A DNA stretch of 42,524 nucleotides, taken from positions 1-42,524 of the forward strand of contig JAFUCN010000102.1 of the NCBI GenBank assembly GCA_017459665.1, read 5' to 3'. The position numbers were made by a program, and so were the translations under genes. The notes beneath the pieces were generated by a model. It searched no databases and was not told where the DNA came from. It saw only the letters and a program-made list of their open reading frames with translations. Below are positions 8,900-15,645 of the stretch, piece by piece. Position 1 is the first letter of the stretch. Each line of letters starts with the position of its first letter. The stretch is from Methanobrevibacter sp. GTDB taxonomy: Archaea; Methanobacteriota; Methanobacteria; Methanobacteriales; Methanobacteriaceae.

Positions 8900-9943
8900 C
8901 TAAAGCTTTTTTGCACTTATCTTCATTTTCCCGTTCACCATCCTCCAATCATACTCATGATAAAGGGATATATTATTCATTGCCTTTACATATTCAAATT
9001 TTAAGAATGCTGGATTGTCCTTGAAATATGATTCCCTTGTCTGGTTTTTGCCACGACCGTGCAAACGGTCAACATCATTACGGTTTAAACCAGAATCGAT
9101 TGATCCCTGATTTAAATAAGTGGAGTTGAATTTCCTGAGCATGTGGGGGCGAAATCTTGAATAACCACCAACTTCCCCCAAACCCAACAAATCATTTATC
9201 CTTTTACACTTGTAGTTTACATGATTTAGCTCATATCTTAAAAGCGTATCATTTAAATTGAAGTCATTACGCTTTAACTTAATTTTTGCTATGCTTTGAA
9301 CGCATTCAGGATTTAGAAAAGTGTAATATGGCTTGTCGGTTTTTTGCCTAACCAATTTACATGTGCAAACGACATTGTTTTTTCTTGAAAGATACTTTAA
9401 TGCATCCTCGAAGTTATCCTTTTTGTGATAATCCCATGTTCCCCTAAAAAATGTCTCATTGGTCATTGATTTGGCTTCGGTTCTTGTTGAGCCTGATGAT
9501 ATCATAACCAGAACCCACATCTTCAAATCATCACATGCAATAGCTAAAACATCCCTCAATTCATCCTTTGTAAGCAAATCATCAAAACTTATGCATGTGT
9601 TTTTTCGAACTGATTTCTTGTTTAATGGCGGAATGAAAGGCAGATAGACTCTGTTGTAGTGATAGAAAGTCTTTATTTTTGATATGGCGTTGGTTATCGT
9701 ATTTCCCACATGATGATTAATCAAATGATTTCTAAAGGATATTATCCTGTCATATATCATTAATTTGTTTTCAGGCGTGTTGTTTTCCTGCTCAAGAAAT
9801 GCCTCATTTAACAACTCACACAGACTCATGGAGTGAAAATCCCTATATTTGTTAAAGACTGTCTTATAAGACTGAATCGAGCTGTACTTATGACCCGATT
9901 TTACATGAAAATCATTTATTAACTCCTCATCATTACTAAACAT
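8900..9943 (-). CDS. Tyrosine recombinase (phage integrase/Xer family)
   Basis: A 347-residue protein with the full tyrosine-recombinase catalytic set: Arg154 in SGSTRTEAKSM (box I), a hairpin lysine in RQKTDKPYYTF, His267 and Arg270 in RPHMLRKFNSTYL (box II), His295 in DRLHGRG, and the nucleophile Tyr306 in TRESYF. The N-terminal ~115 residues fit a core-binding (SAM-like) domain. ATG 9943 is chosen over the TTG one codon upstream because AGGAGGT (9951-9957) is 7 nt from the ATG. The family cuts and rejoins DNA at short sites with inverted arms; such sites lie at 8109 and 8781 in opposite orientation, so inversion is the likely reaction. No other phage genes are nearby, so this is not an obvious provirus integrase. 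Confidence 0.92.
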   Translation of the reverse strand: MFSNDEELINDFHVKSGHKYSSIQSYKTVFNKYRDFHSMSLCELLNEAFLEQENNTPENKLMIYDRIISFRNHLINHHVGNTITNAISKIKTFYHYNRVYLPFIPPLNKKSVRKNTCISFDDLLTKDELRDVLAIACDDLKMWVLVMISSGSTRTEAKSMTNETFFRGTWDYHKKDNFEDALKYLSRKNNVVCTCKLVRQKTDKPYYTFLNPECVQSIAKIKLKRNDFNLNDTLLRYELNHVNYKCKRINDLLGLGEVGGYSRFRPHMLRKFNSTYLNQGSIDSGLNRNDVDRLHGRGKNQTRESYFKDNPAFLKFEYVKAMNNISLYHEYDWRMVNGKMKISAKKL

Positions 9944-9987
9944 CAATAATACCTCCTAGTTTTTTTAAAAACTATAAACCCTTAAGG

Positions 9988-9996
9988 TATATAATT
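9988..9996 (-). promoter_or_regulatory. Promoter of the recombinase (TATA box)
   Basis: The minus strand reads AATTATATACC, a TATA box about 45 bp upstream of the recombinase ATG. A start site 25 nt downstream would leave a ~20-nt leader holding the strong AGGAGGT site, so the recombinase appears to have its own promoter. Confidence 0.5.
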
Positions 9997-10076
9997 TTTA
10001 AGTGAGCAAGAGGATACAAAACTAAAAGAAGTTTGCCATAAAAATTTAAATAATTCCAACTGCTTAATATTAAACA

Positions 10077-10472
10077 ATGAAAATAGAAGAAATCAAACAC
10101 CCAGAGCTTAAAAATCACATCAACATGATTTACATGCATGGTGAAAACCAAAATCAGAAAGCCATTGATGAAACTGAATCCCAAATTAAAGACTACATCA
10201 AGGACAACTACTTCATAATATCAATCGAGGACAATAAACCCGTTAAAATCCCTTATGGTAATGACGGAAATTACCTGGTTCCGATTTTTACCGACGAAGC
10301 AGAATACATCAACGGTATGCAGTACTTTTCCCTAAACGTGATGGATGAAAACAAGGAATATATCATTGAAAAATTAAACTTCTTTAAAAATTTAGGTGAT
10401 GATCCTAATTTTTTAGGATACATCGTAAATATTGCAAGAGTAAGTTATATTATCAACATTACTCTTTTGTGA
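10077..10472 (+). CDS. SseB-like domain protein
   Basis: A 131-residue soluble protein of unclear function. The section PYGNDGNYLVPIFTDEAEY resembles the 'vPvFTd' core of the SseB N-terminal domain family, small proteins of unsettled role. No signal peptide or membrane segment is visible. It is transcribed divergently from the recombinase and its 3' end overlaps the convergent Mrp gene by 14 bp. The C-terminus is hydrophobic (VSYIINITLL). The domain call is moderate; the reading frame itself is secure because codon use matches neighbouring genes. Confidence 0.6.
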   Translation: MKIEEIKHPELKNHINMIYMHGENQNQKAIDETESQIKDYIKDNYFIISIEDNKPVKIPYGNDGNYLVPIFTDEAEYINGMQYFSLNVMDENKEYIIEKLNFFKNLGDDPNFLGYIVNIARVSYIINITLL

Positions 10473-11436
10473 ACTCTTTTTGAATATCTTTTACAATCTC
10501 AACAAATCTCTTTGACACTTCATCGTCAGGATCAATTGTTGAGATAACACCGTCTCTGTTTGGTGAATCGGATACTTTTTCTTCAATAGGCAAATCACCG
10601 AGATAGGTAATTTCCATTTCATCTGCAAATGCTTTGCCGTTGCCTTCTCCAAAAATGTGGAGTTTTTCACCGCAGTGTGGGCAGTTATAATAAGCCATGT
10701 TTTCTATAAGACCTATTTTTTCGATATTCATCATTTCAACCATTTTAACACATTTCAAAACGTCTTCCTGTGATACAACGTTTGGTGTTGTAACCATAAT
10801 TACTGCGTCAGCATCAGGAATGGTTTGTAAAACAGTTAAAGGTTCATCTCCTGTTCCTGGAGGGTTATCTATAATTAGGTAATCAAGTGAACCCCAGTTT
10901 GCATCTGAAATCAGCTGTCTGATTGCACCTGTTTTTTGAGGCCCTCTCCAGATAATAGGTTTGTCGATTCCTTCAAGAAGGAACGCCATTGACATTACCT
11001 TAAGGCCGCTTTGTGCTTTTACCGGAAACATTGAACTTCTGTATTCTTCCTGCTTTGCCTTAATAAATTCTGCCTTTTCCTCGTCACTTTCAAAGGTTTC
11101 CTTTGCCATTGCACCTTCAGTAAGTTCTTTAAATACTTCAAACTGGTATTCGCTGAATTTCTCACCATATATGTTATCCAAACCCAACATTTTTGGAATG
11201 TTCGGTCCGTGAATATCTGCGTCCAGTATACCTGTTTTGTAGCCTAGTTTCTGCAGGGTTTCTGCTATGTTTGCTGCAACTGTGGATTTTCCAACTCCTC
11301 CTTTTCCACTCATTACAACAATCTTGTGCTTGATTTGGCCCAGGTTTTTGGCGAGTCTCAATTCCTGCTCTATCATCTGTTTTTGCTGTTCGGGAGTCAT
11401 TTGGCCTCCGTGACCGTGATGTCCATGTTCTGGCAT
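10459..11436 (-). CDS. Mrp/NBP35-family P-loop ATPase (Fe-S cluster carrier)
   Basis: A 325-residue cytosolic protein. A deviant Walker A (MSGKGGVGKST, about residues 42-52), DADIHGPNIPKMLGL, IIDNPPGTGDEP and a CPHC pair (residues 252-255) identify the ApbC/Mrp/NBP35 group, which assembles and hands over iron-sulfur clusters as a dimer held at the CxxC. The start MPEHGHHGHGG (ATG 11436) is preferred over TTG 11451 because GGAGATGAT sits just before it. The N-terminus is His-rich. An acidic insertion of about 45 residues (roughly 92-135, with FESDEEKAEF) follows the MLGL segment and is not usual in the family. It lies 24 bp downstream of the FAD oxidoreductase gene and probably shares its transcript. 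Confidence 0.93.
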   Translation of the reverse strand: MPEHGHHGHGGQMTPEQQKQMIEQELRLAKNLGQIKHKIVVMSGKGGVGKSTVAANIAETLQKLGYKTGILDADIHGPNIPKMLGLDNIYGEKFSEYQFEVFKELTEGAMAKETFESDEEKAEFIKAKQEEYRSSMFPVKAQSGLKVMSMAFLLEGIDKPIIWRGPQKTGAIRQLISDANWGSLDYLIIDNPPGTGDEPLTVLQTIPDADAVIMVTTPNVVSQEDVLKCVKMVEMMNIEKIGLIENMAYYNCPHCGEKLHIFGEGNGKAFADEMEITYLGDLPIEEKVSDSPNRDGVISTIDPDDEVSKRFVEIVKDIQKEFTKE

Positions 11437-11460
11437 AAATATCATCTCCAAAATATTTAT

Positions 11461-12792
11461 TTAATTAAATTTTTTACTTACCTCTTCAACGGCAAGGATT
11501 AACGGGTCTGTAACCATTGATACAGGCGGCGCGTATGCAAATTCCATATTGCTTAAATCAAAGCAGGTCAATCCATCAGTAATGGCCAATGTCATTGTAT
11601 CAATCCTTTCGGCCACCCTTTCTTCTGCTATGATTTGACAACCTATAATGGTTCCGTTTCCATCACAAATAACTTTAATATCCATTGGTTTTGCATTAGG
11701 ATAGTAACGTGCTCTTGTAAGTGCTTCCACTTTCTGTACAACAGGCCTGATTCTGTTTTGCTGAGCAAAACTGGTGGTATATCCGACTGCACCGAATTCA
11801 AGTTTTCCGACTTTTGAAACCATTGAGTTTAAAACGGGATTGAATCTTGATTTTTTACCACATATTGTACGAGCCAATGTTTTTGACTGGCGAACGGCAG
11901 TGGTTCCTAACTGGGAAATGGTGTTTGAACCTAAAATCAAGTCTTTTGACTCTACACAGTCACCGACTGCATATACGTCTTCTACTGAAGTTTCCATTCT
12001 GTCGTTTACTAGTATTGCCCAGCGGCCGATTTCACATCCTGCCATTTGAGCAAGTTCAAGCTCTGCCCTTACACCTGTTGCCATGATTACCATATCAGCA
12101 TCATATATTTCCTCATCACCGAAGCATGCCTTTTCGACTTTGGTGTCCCCGATTAATTTGGTAATAGGTTTTCCTAAAACAACCTGAATGCCTTCCATTT
12201 CAAGGTAGTTTACTAATATATCGGACATGTCCTTGTCAAGGGATCTCGGAACAATTTGAGGAAGCATTTCACTTAAGATAACATTCAAGCCCTGTTTTTT
12301 AAGTGCAAATGCAATTTCAATACCGATTAGACCTGCACCTGTAACGATTGCACTTTTGGCATCCTTCATAGCTTCCTGAACTTTAATACCGTCATCGATG
12401 TTTCTTATCCTAAAGACACCGTCAAGGTCAACACCCTGCATTGGAGGAACAAAAGGATTTCCTCCTGTTGCAAGAACAAGCTTGTCATAGCTTAAGACAT
12501 TGTCCTTACCGTCCTTTTGATATGTAACGGTCTTTTTGTCATTGTCGACTGCTGTAACTTCAGCCTCAATAATGACGTCAATATTTTTTTCCTTATAATC
12601 TTCAGGAGTTCTCATGATAATATCATCAAATGATTCAATCTTTCCGGACAATACGTAAGGAATGGCACATGGTGAATATGCAACCTTGTTGTCTCTTGTG
12701 AGAACTGTTATTTCAATTTCCTTGTCGAGTTTACGAATATTTGAAGCTGTGGAAATTCCTCCAGCTCCACCACCTACAATTACTACTTTCAT
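11461..12792 (-). CDS. FAD/NAD(P) oxidoreductase, NADH oxidase/CoA-disulfide reductase type
   Basis: A 443-residue pyridine nucleotide-disulfide oxidoreductase. The N-terminal FAD motif is VGGGAGGISTASNIR. A single redox cysteine, Cys42 in AYSPCAIPYVLSG, is in the position used by NADH oxidases, NADH peroxidases and CoA-disulfide reductases. A second dinucleotide motif (TGAGLIGIEIAFALKKQG) lies near residue 150, and AVGDCVE is the FAD contact near residue 275. The C-terminal dimerisation domain follows. Likely substrates are oxygen, peroxide, polysulfide or a low-molecular-weight disulfide; the sequence does not choose among them. It starts an operon with the Mrp ATPase and faces away from the CAT-like gene. 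Confidence 0.88.
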   Translation of the reverse strand: MKVVIVGGGAGGISTASNIRKLDKEIEITVLTRDNKVAYSPCAIPYVLSGKIESFDDIIMRTPEDYKEKNIDVIIEAEVTAVDNDKKTVTYQKDGKDNVLSYDKLVLATGGNPFVPPMQGVDLDGVFRIRNIDDGIKVQEAMKDAKSAIVTGAGLIGIEIAFALKKQGLNVILSEMLPQIVPRSLDKDMSDILVNYLEMEGIQVVLGKPITKLIGDTKVEKACFGDEEIYDADMVIMATGVRAELELAQMAGCEIGRWAILVNDRMETSVEDVYAVGDCVESKDLILGSNTISQLGTTAVRQSKTLARTICGKKSRFNPVLNSMVSKVGKLEFGAVGYTTSFAQQNRIRPVVQKVEALTRARYYPNAKPMDIKVICDGNGTIIGCQIIAEERVAERIDTMTLAITDGLTCFDLSNMEFAYAPPVSMVTDPLILAVEEVSKKFN

Positions 12793-12866
12793 TTTAACAA
12801 AACCACATAAGATTTATACAATCTATAATATATTATTAATTAATATAAAAAGATTAAGGTTTAAAA

Positions 12867-13490
12867 ATGAGAGAAATCGAATTTGATTTAGATGGAAATC
12901 CCTTTATGGATTTCTTGTCTTCCAGATATTCCATGTCTGCAAGAATTAATGTTGAAAAATTATGGAAATACTGTAAAAAATATGATAAGTCATTTTTTGT
13001 AATGAGTCTTGGATGTCTGATGAATGCAGTTAATGGCGTTGATGCGTTTAAAAGAAGAATTATTAAAGGCAAGGTAATTGAATTTGACTATCTTGAAGGA
13101 ACCTCACCGATAATGGACGAGGATAATGAAGTTTACCGTGAAATGCGCGTTGAAACACCGCAGAACTTTTCAGACATGCTTGAATGGCATGATTATGTGA
13201 AAAAATTATCAAATGATATTTTATCAGGAAAAAATGAAGGTTTCACTTTGGAGATGGAAAAAAGGGACAACCAAAATATTGCAAATTTCTCATGCATCCC
13301 CTGGGTTGACTTTGACTCAATAACAACATGCGTTGTAACCTCCCGCCAAATCCAGCCTTTAATTACATGGGGCAAAGTCAGCGAAAACTATGAAATGACC
13401 GTTTCAATCACTGCAAATCATATTTTCGTAAACGGCCGTGAAATGGGAAATTTCTATGTGAATGCCCAAAAGGAATTTGACAAGTTTTAA
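12867..13490 (+). CDS. Chloramphenicol acetyltransferase-fold (CatA-like) protein
   Basis: A 207-residue protein resembling type A chloramphenicol acetyltransferases along its length (SSRYSMSARINVEKLW at the start, FSCIPWVDFDSI in the middle). The catalytic signature HHxxxDGxH is changed here to NHIFVNGRE: the catalytic histidine is kept (His185), but the first His, the structural Asp and the trailing His are replaced. Members outside resistance plasmids act on unknown acyl acceptors, so a resistance role should not be assumed. A weak ribosome binding site (AAGGTTT) precedes the ATG. The 3' end overlaps the convergent TIGR04076-type gene by 4 bp. Confidence 0.8.
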   Translation: MREIEFDLDGNPFMDFLSSRYSMSARINVEKLWKYCKKYDKSFFVMSLGCLMNAVNGVDAFKRRIIKGKVIEFDYLEGTSPIMDEDNEVYREMRVETPQNFSDMLEWHDYVKKLSNDILSGKNEGFTLEMEKRDNQNIANFSCIPWVDFDSITTCVVTSRQIQPLITWGKVSENYEMTVSITANHIFVNGREMGNFYVNAQKEFDKF

Positions 13491-13810
13491 GGATCTGACT
13501 CAATATCAGTTGCCTCAAGCTTCATGATTACAGGCCTTAAACCGTCATTGCAGCTGACAATTGCAACGCCAGGAGCTTTAATCCAGTCATTGTAATACCA
13601 TGTTTCTTTAACTCCGTGAGCAAGAGCAAAAACGTACTGATATATTGCCTTCCATGCCTCATCGCAAAAGCCTTCAGGCTTAGCATAATCGGCATAATAT
13701 ACCTGGCCTTCACACATCAAAGGGCAAGTCGAAATGCCTTCAACACCATATTCGGCTGCAAGATCTTCTTGCAGGGTTGTTTTTAGAATTGTAATTTTTA
13801 CTTTTTTCAT
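13487..13810 (-). CDS. TIGR04076-family small protein
   Basis: A 107-residue protein matching the pattern of the TIGR04076 family: CPLMCEGQ and GFCDEAWKAIYQYVFAL with a conserved C-terminal CNDGLRPVIMKLEA. The function of the family is unknown; members are often found in anaerobes. The ATG at 13810 has a good AGGTGAT site. It lies immediately downstream of the frameshifted micro-gene and probably shares the transcript of the tandem micro-genes. Confidence 0.75.
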   Translation of the reverse strand: MKKVKITILKTTLQEDLAAEYGVEGISTCPLMCEGQVYYADYAKPEGFCDEAWKAIYQYVFALAHGVKETWYYNDWIKAPGVAIVSCNDGLRPVIMKLEATDIESDP

Positions 13811-13825
13811 ATTATCACCTAAAAA

Positions 13826-13962
13826 TTAGATATCATCCAACCAATCTAAGATGTAATTAAAATCTCGATGAATATAGGTTCAATGTCTAAAATCTCTTTG
13901 ATGAATGCATCCTTACCTTTATTAACATCAAATTTTGCTTCTTCAAACTCTTCTTCAAACAT
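13826..13962 (-). pseudogene. Frameshifted third copy of the 46-aa acidic micro-gene
   Basis: Starts MFEEEFEEAKFDVNKGKDAF like its two neighbours. After ILDI it loses 4 bp relative to the other copies (137 bp against 141 bp) and changes frame, giving a 38-residue product that ends at 13846. In the shifted frame the lost tail is still readable as HRDFNYILDWLDDI followed by a stop at 13826, matching SHEELNYISELLEDI of the copy at 14123. It is therefore a recently broken copy, or one encoding a shortened variant. Confidence 0.75.
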
Positions 13963-13971
13963 AATAACGCC

Positions 13972-14112
13972 CTAACTATCTTCCAATAACTGAGAGATAT
14001 CATCCAATTCTTCTTGACTAACTGGTTCGAGAATATCTAAAATCTCTTCAATGAATGCATCTCTACCCTTATTAACATCAAATTTTGGTTCTTCAAATTC
14101 CTCTTCAAACAT
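13972..14112 (-). CDS. 46-aa acidic micro-protein, second copy
   Basis: A 46-residue very acidic protein beginning MFEEEFEEPKFDVNKGRDAF and ending SQLLEDS. No known family is recognised. The N-terminal half (FEEPKF[DE]VNKGRDAFIE) is nearly identical in the three copies, and the C-terminal half forms a likely amphipathic helix (VSQEELDDISQLLED). No cysteines, no signal peptide. It sits between the two other copies and is preceded by AGGTGCGTTATT, which serves as ribosome binding site. Conservation at protein level with silent changes suggests real coding. Function unknown; its acidic nature would suit an inhibitor or DNA-mimic type role, but that is speculation. Confidence 0.65.
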   Translation of the reverse strand: MFEEEFEEPKFDVNKGRDAFIEEILDILEPVSQEELDDISQLLEDS

Positions 14113-14122
14113 AATAACGCAC

Positions 14123-14263
14123 CTAAATATCCTCCAATAACTCAGAAATGTAATTTAATTCTTCATGACTAACAAAATCAACAATATTAAGAACCTGTTC
14201 AATGAATGCATCTCTGCCTTTATTTACTTCAAATTTCGGTTCTTCAAAGTCCTCTTCAAACAT
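14123..14263 (-). CDS. 46-aa acidic micro-protein, first copy
   Basis: First and most upstream copy: MFEEDFEEPKFEVNKGRDAF at the start, HEELNYISELLEDI at the end. The ATG at 14263 has the best ribosome binding site of the three (TGGTGATAAT). It differs from the second copy at about a dozen residues, so duplication is not very recent. A 15-bp palindrome (14304-14318) and an element shared with another gene cluster (14342-14361) lie upstream, so this copy probably starts the transcript for all three and the TIGR04076-type gene. Confidence 0.68.
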   Translation of the reverse strand: MFEEDFEEPKFEVNKGRDAFIEQVLNIVDFVSHEELNYISELLEDI

Positions 14264-14300
14264 ATTATCACCATTTATTGTTTGAATATATACCCTCATA

Positions 14301-14361
14301 ATTTAAGTAATTTACTTACAAATAAAAGCAATTTTACACACTCAGACAACTTTTGCTTTAA
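14301..14361 (-). promoter_or_regulatory. Upstream region with palindrome and shared element
   Basis: Contains TAAGTAATTTACTTA (14304-14318), a perfect 15-bp palindrome with 7-bp arms, and TCAGACAACTTTTGCTTTAA (14342-14361). The latter recurs with one mismatch at 27536-27555. The element ATTTAAGTAATTT (14301-14313) recurs with one mismatch at 27504-27516. In both places the 20-bp element is about 80 bp upstream of a leftward start codon. This suggests a common regulator or promoter architecture for two accessory gene groups. Confidence 0.45.
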
Positions 14362-14428
14362 TCATAAAAATAAGCATGTTTAACCATTTAAAAGTCAATT
14401 AAACAAAATAAATGAAAATAAATTTTTT

Positions 14429-14456
14429 TCTACAATAGAAAAAAATCTATTGTAGA
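14429..14456 (-). terminator. Hairpin across the stop codon of the MutH-like gene
   Basis: Perfect 11-bp inverted repeat TCTACAATAGA/TCTATTGTAGA with a 6-nt loop that is all T on the minus strand. The TAG stop of the 164-aa gene lies within the stem. No strong T-run follows the stem on the minus strand, so termination strength is uncertain. Confidence 0.5.
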
Positions 14457-14941
14457 ATTTCAAAAGTTGAAATTTCATTGATGATTTTCTGCAGATACTT
14501 CTTTTTCAGGACAAATTCACGTTTGTCAGCTAGTCTATCACTATGAGGCTGAGGGACTTTTTCATCCAAACGGCTTGCACCCAAATACTTGGTGTCACCT
14601 TCACGCAAACGATGTGCCTGACCTTCATCTATGCATTTCCTTATATGTCCATAGTCATTTAATAGAACTTCAAGGTCGTTGCTCAGGTGATATATTTCCA
14701 AATCAGTTATCAAACCTGACTCATCATGCCATATTATCAAAATAGCTTCACGGTCAAACAACTCAGAAAATGAAATCAAATTAAAATAGTCAATATCTGC
14801 AAGTTTAAACTTTTCTGCAGGATATTTACGCCCGCAAACCTTATATTTATACTCTAAAAAGGAAATAAAAAAAGAATCAGAAGATTCATCCAAACTAACT
14901 TCACTAACATTCTTGCCAATCAGTCGTTCAAATGAATCCAT
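14447..14941 (-). CDS. Compact MutH/Sau3AI-like endonuclease-fold protein
   Basis: A 164-residue protein. Its second half follows the conserved tail of the MutH/Sau3AI fold closely: NDYGHIRKCIDEGQAHRL, then EGDTKYLGAS, then PQPHSDRLADKREFVLKK and YLQKII, equivalent to the 'I..GKAHELSEGDT.YLGACTKG...QP.SD..AK.RAFSLK..YM..IL' pattern. AEKFKLADIDYFNL corresponds to the 'AKERL.L..INY' segment before it. The front is shortened against MutH (about 229 aa); a possible active-site remnant is Asp22 ... Glu30-x-Lys32 (FLEYKYK), with one residue more spacing than usual and no clear PD motif. It may be a minimal nuclease or an inactive relative. No methyltransferase partner lies nearby. It starts 6 bp after the npdG stop codon, so it is co-transcribed with npdG. 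Confidence 0.62.
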   Translation of the reverse strand: MDSFERLIGKNVSEVSLDESSDSFFISFLEYKYKVCGRKYPAEKFKLADIDYFNLISFSELFDREAILIIWHDESGLITDLEIYHLSNDLEVLLNDYGHIRKCIDEGQAHRLREGDTKYLGASRLDEKVPQPHSDRLADKREFVLKKKYLQKIINEISTFEILQ

Positions 14942-14947
14942 GTTAAT

Positions 14948-15637
14948 CTAGTCTTTGTCTAAAGCAGGAATTCCGGTAAGTCTTAATCCTCCATAGTGGG
15001 ATTTGTATTTGATGTTTAATCCAATCAGCAATGGAGTGATTTTTTCTATGATTCTTGCTTTTTCCAAAATTCCGCAGTCGATTGTTTTTATTCCTGGAAT
15101 CTTGTCGATGATTTCTGCTGCAGTTATCTTAGCATCTTCATCGTCACCTGCAATAAGACAGTCACAGTCGATTTCTTCTGGAATGTTTGCAAGGTGTGAG
15201 TTTGAAATGTTGCAGAATGCACAGATTACCTTTGCACCGGTTCCTTCAAGAATGGAAGCGCATCTCTCAGCAGCTGATCCTTCCATGAGGTCAATGAATC
15301 TGAAAGGTTTTCCTCCGATTGCTGTTTCCAATGGAACGGTTGCATCCATGACAATCTTGTCAGTACAGAACTCCTTGATTCCTTCAAGAGTTGGCTTTTG
15401 AGCAGCCAGTGGCACGGTAATAATCAGCACATCTCCTTCTTTTGCTGCATCCTCATTTGCCATTCCTTTCATGTTGGACAAGTCATAGTCTGCCAAGTCC
15501 TCTTTTGCTTTTGCAACTACGTCCAATGCCTTTTCCTCTTTTCTTGATCCTACAATTACGTCAACACCGGCAATAGCCAGTCTTTCTGCAATTCCAAGTC
15601 CCTGTGGTCCTGTTCCACCAATTACACTTACAATCAT
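14948..15637 (-). CDS. npdG: NADPH-dependent F420 reductase (F420H2:NADP oxidoreductase)
   Basis: A 229-residue enzyme that moves hydride between reduced coenzyme F420 and NADP+, supplying NADPH for biosynthesis. The N-terminal Rossmann motif is VIGGTGPQGLGIAERLAIAG, followed by the NADP-phosphate contact GSRKEEKA (Ser-Arg), both typical of the family. The middle holds IITVPLAAQKPTL, and the C-terminus matches the F420-binding domain (HYGGLRLTGIPALD). Length is standard. ATG 15637 has GGTGATAAT. It lies 8 bp downstream of the DUF2284 gene and 6 bp upstream of the MutH-like gene. Confidence 0.95.
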   Translation of the reverse strand: MIVSVIGGTGPQGLGIAERLAIAGVDVIVGSRKEEKALDVVAKAKEDLADYDLSNMKGMANEDAAKEGDVLIITVPLAAQKPTLEGIKEFCTDKIVMDATVPLETAIGGKPFRFIDLMEGSAAERCASILEGTGAKVICAFCNISNSHLANIPEEIDCDCLIAGDDEDAKITAAEIIDKIPGIKTIDCGILEKARIIEKITPLLIGLNIKYKSHYGGLRLTGIPALDKD

Positions 15638-15645
15638 ATTATCAC

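Larger units (their letters stand above)
13826..14263 (-). repeat. Tandem triplication of a ~150-bp gene unit
   Basis: Three adjacent units of about 150 bp (starts at 13962, 14112 and 14263) share most of their sequence, including the run around ATGAATGCATC and the start region TTCAAACAT. Each contains one small gene and its ribosome binding region. The unit is coding, without direct short repeats and spacers, so it is not a CRISPR array. Confidence 0.85.

Noticed and set aside
12867..13490. Chloramphenicol resistance gene
   Set aside because: The catalytic signature is altered and the neighbourhood is metabolic. Fold similarity alone does not support a resistance label.
13826..14263. CRISPR array or satellite DNA
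   Set aside because: The three ~150-bp units each contain a start codon, an in-frame protein and a ribosome binding region, with no short repeat-spacer pattern.
14447..14941. Restriction-modification system
   Set aside because: No DNA methyltransferase or specificity gene is adjacent, and the MutH/Sau3AI-like protein is short with an uncertain active site.
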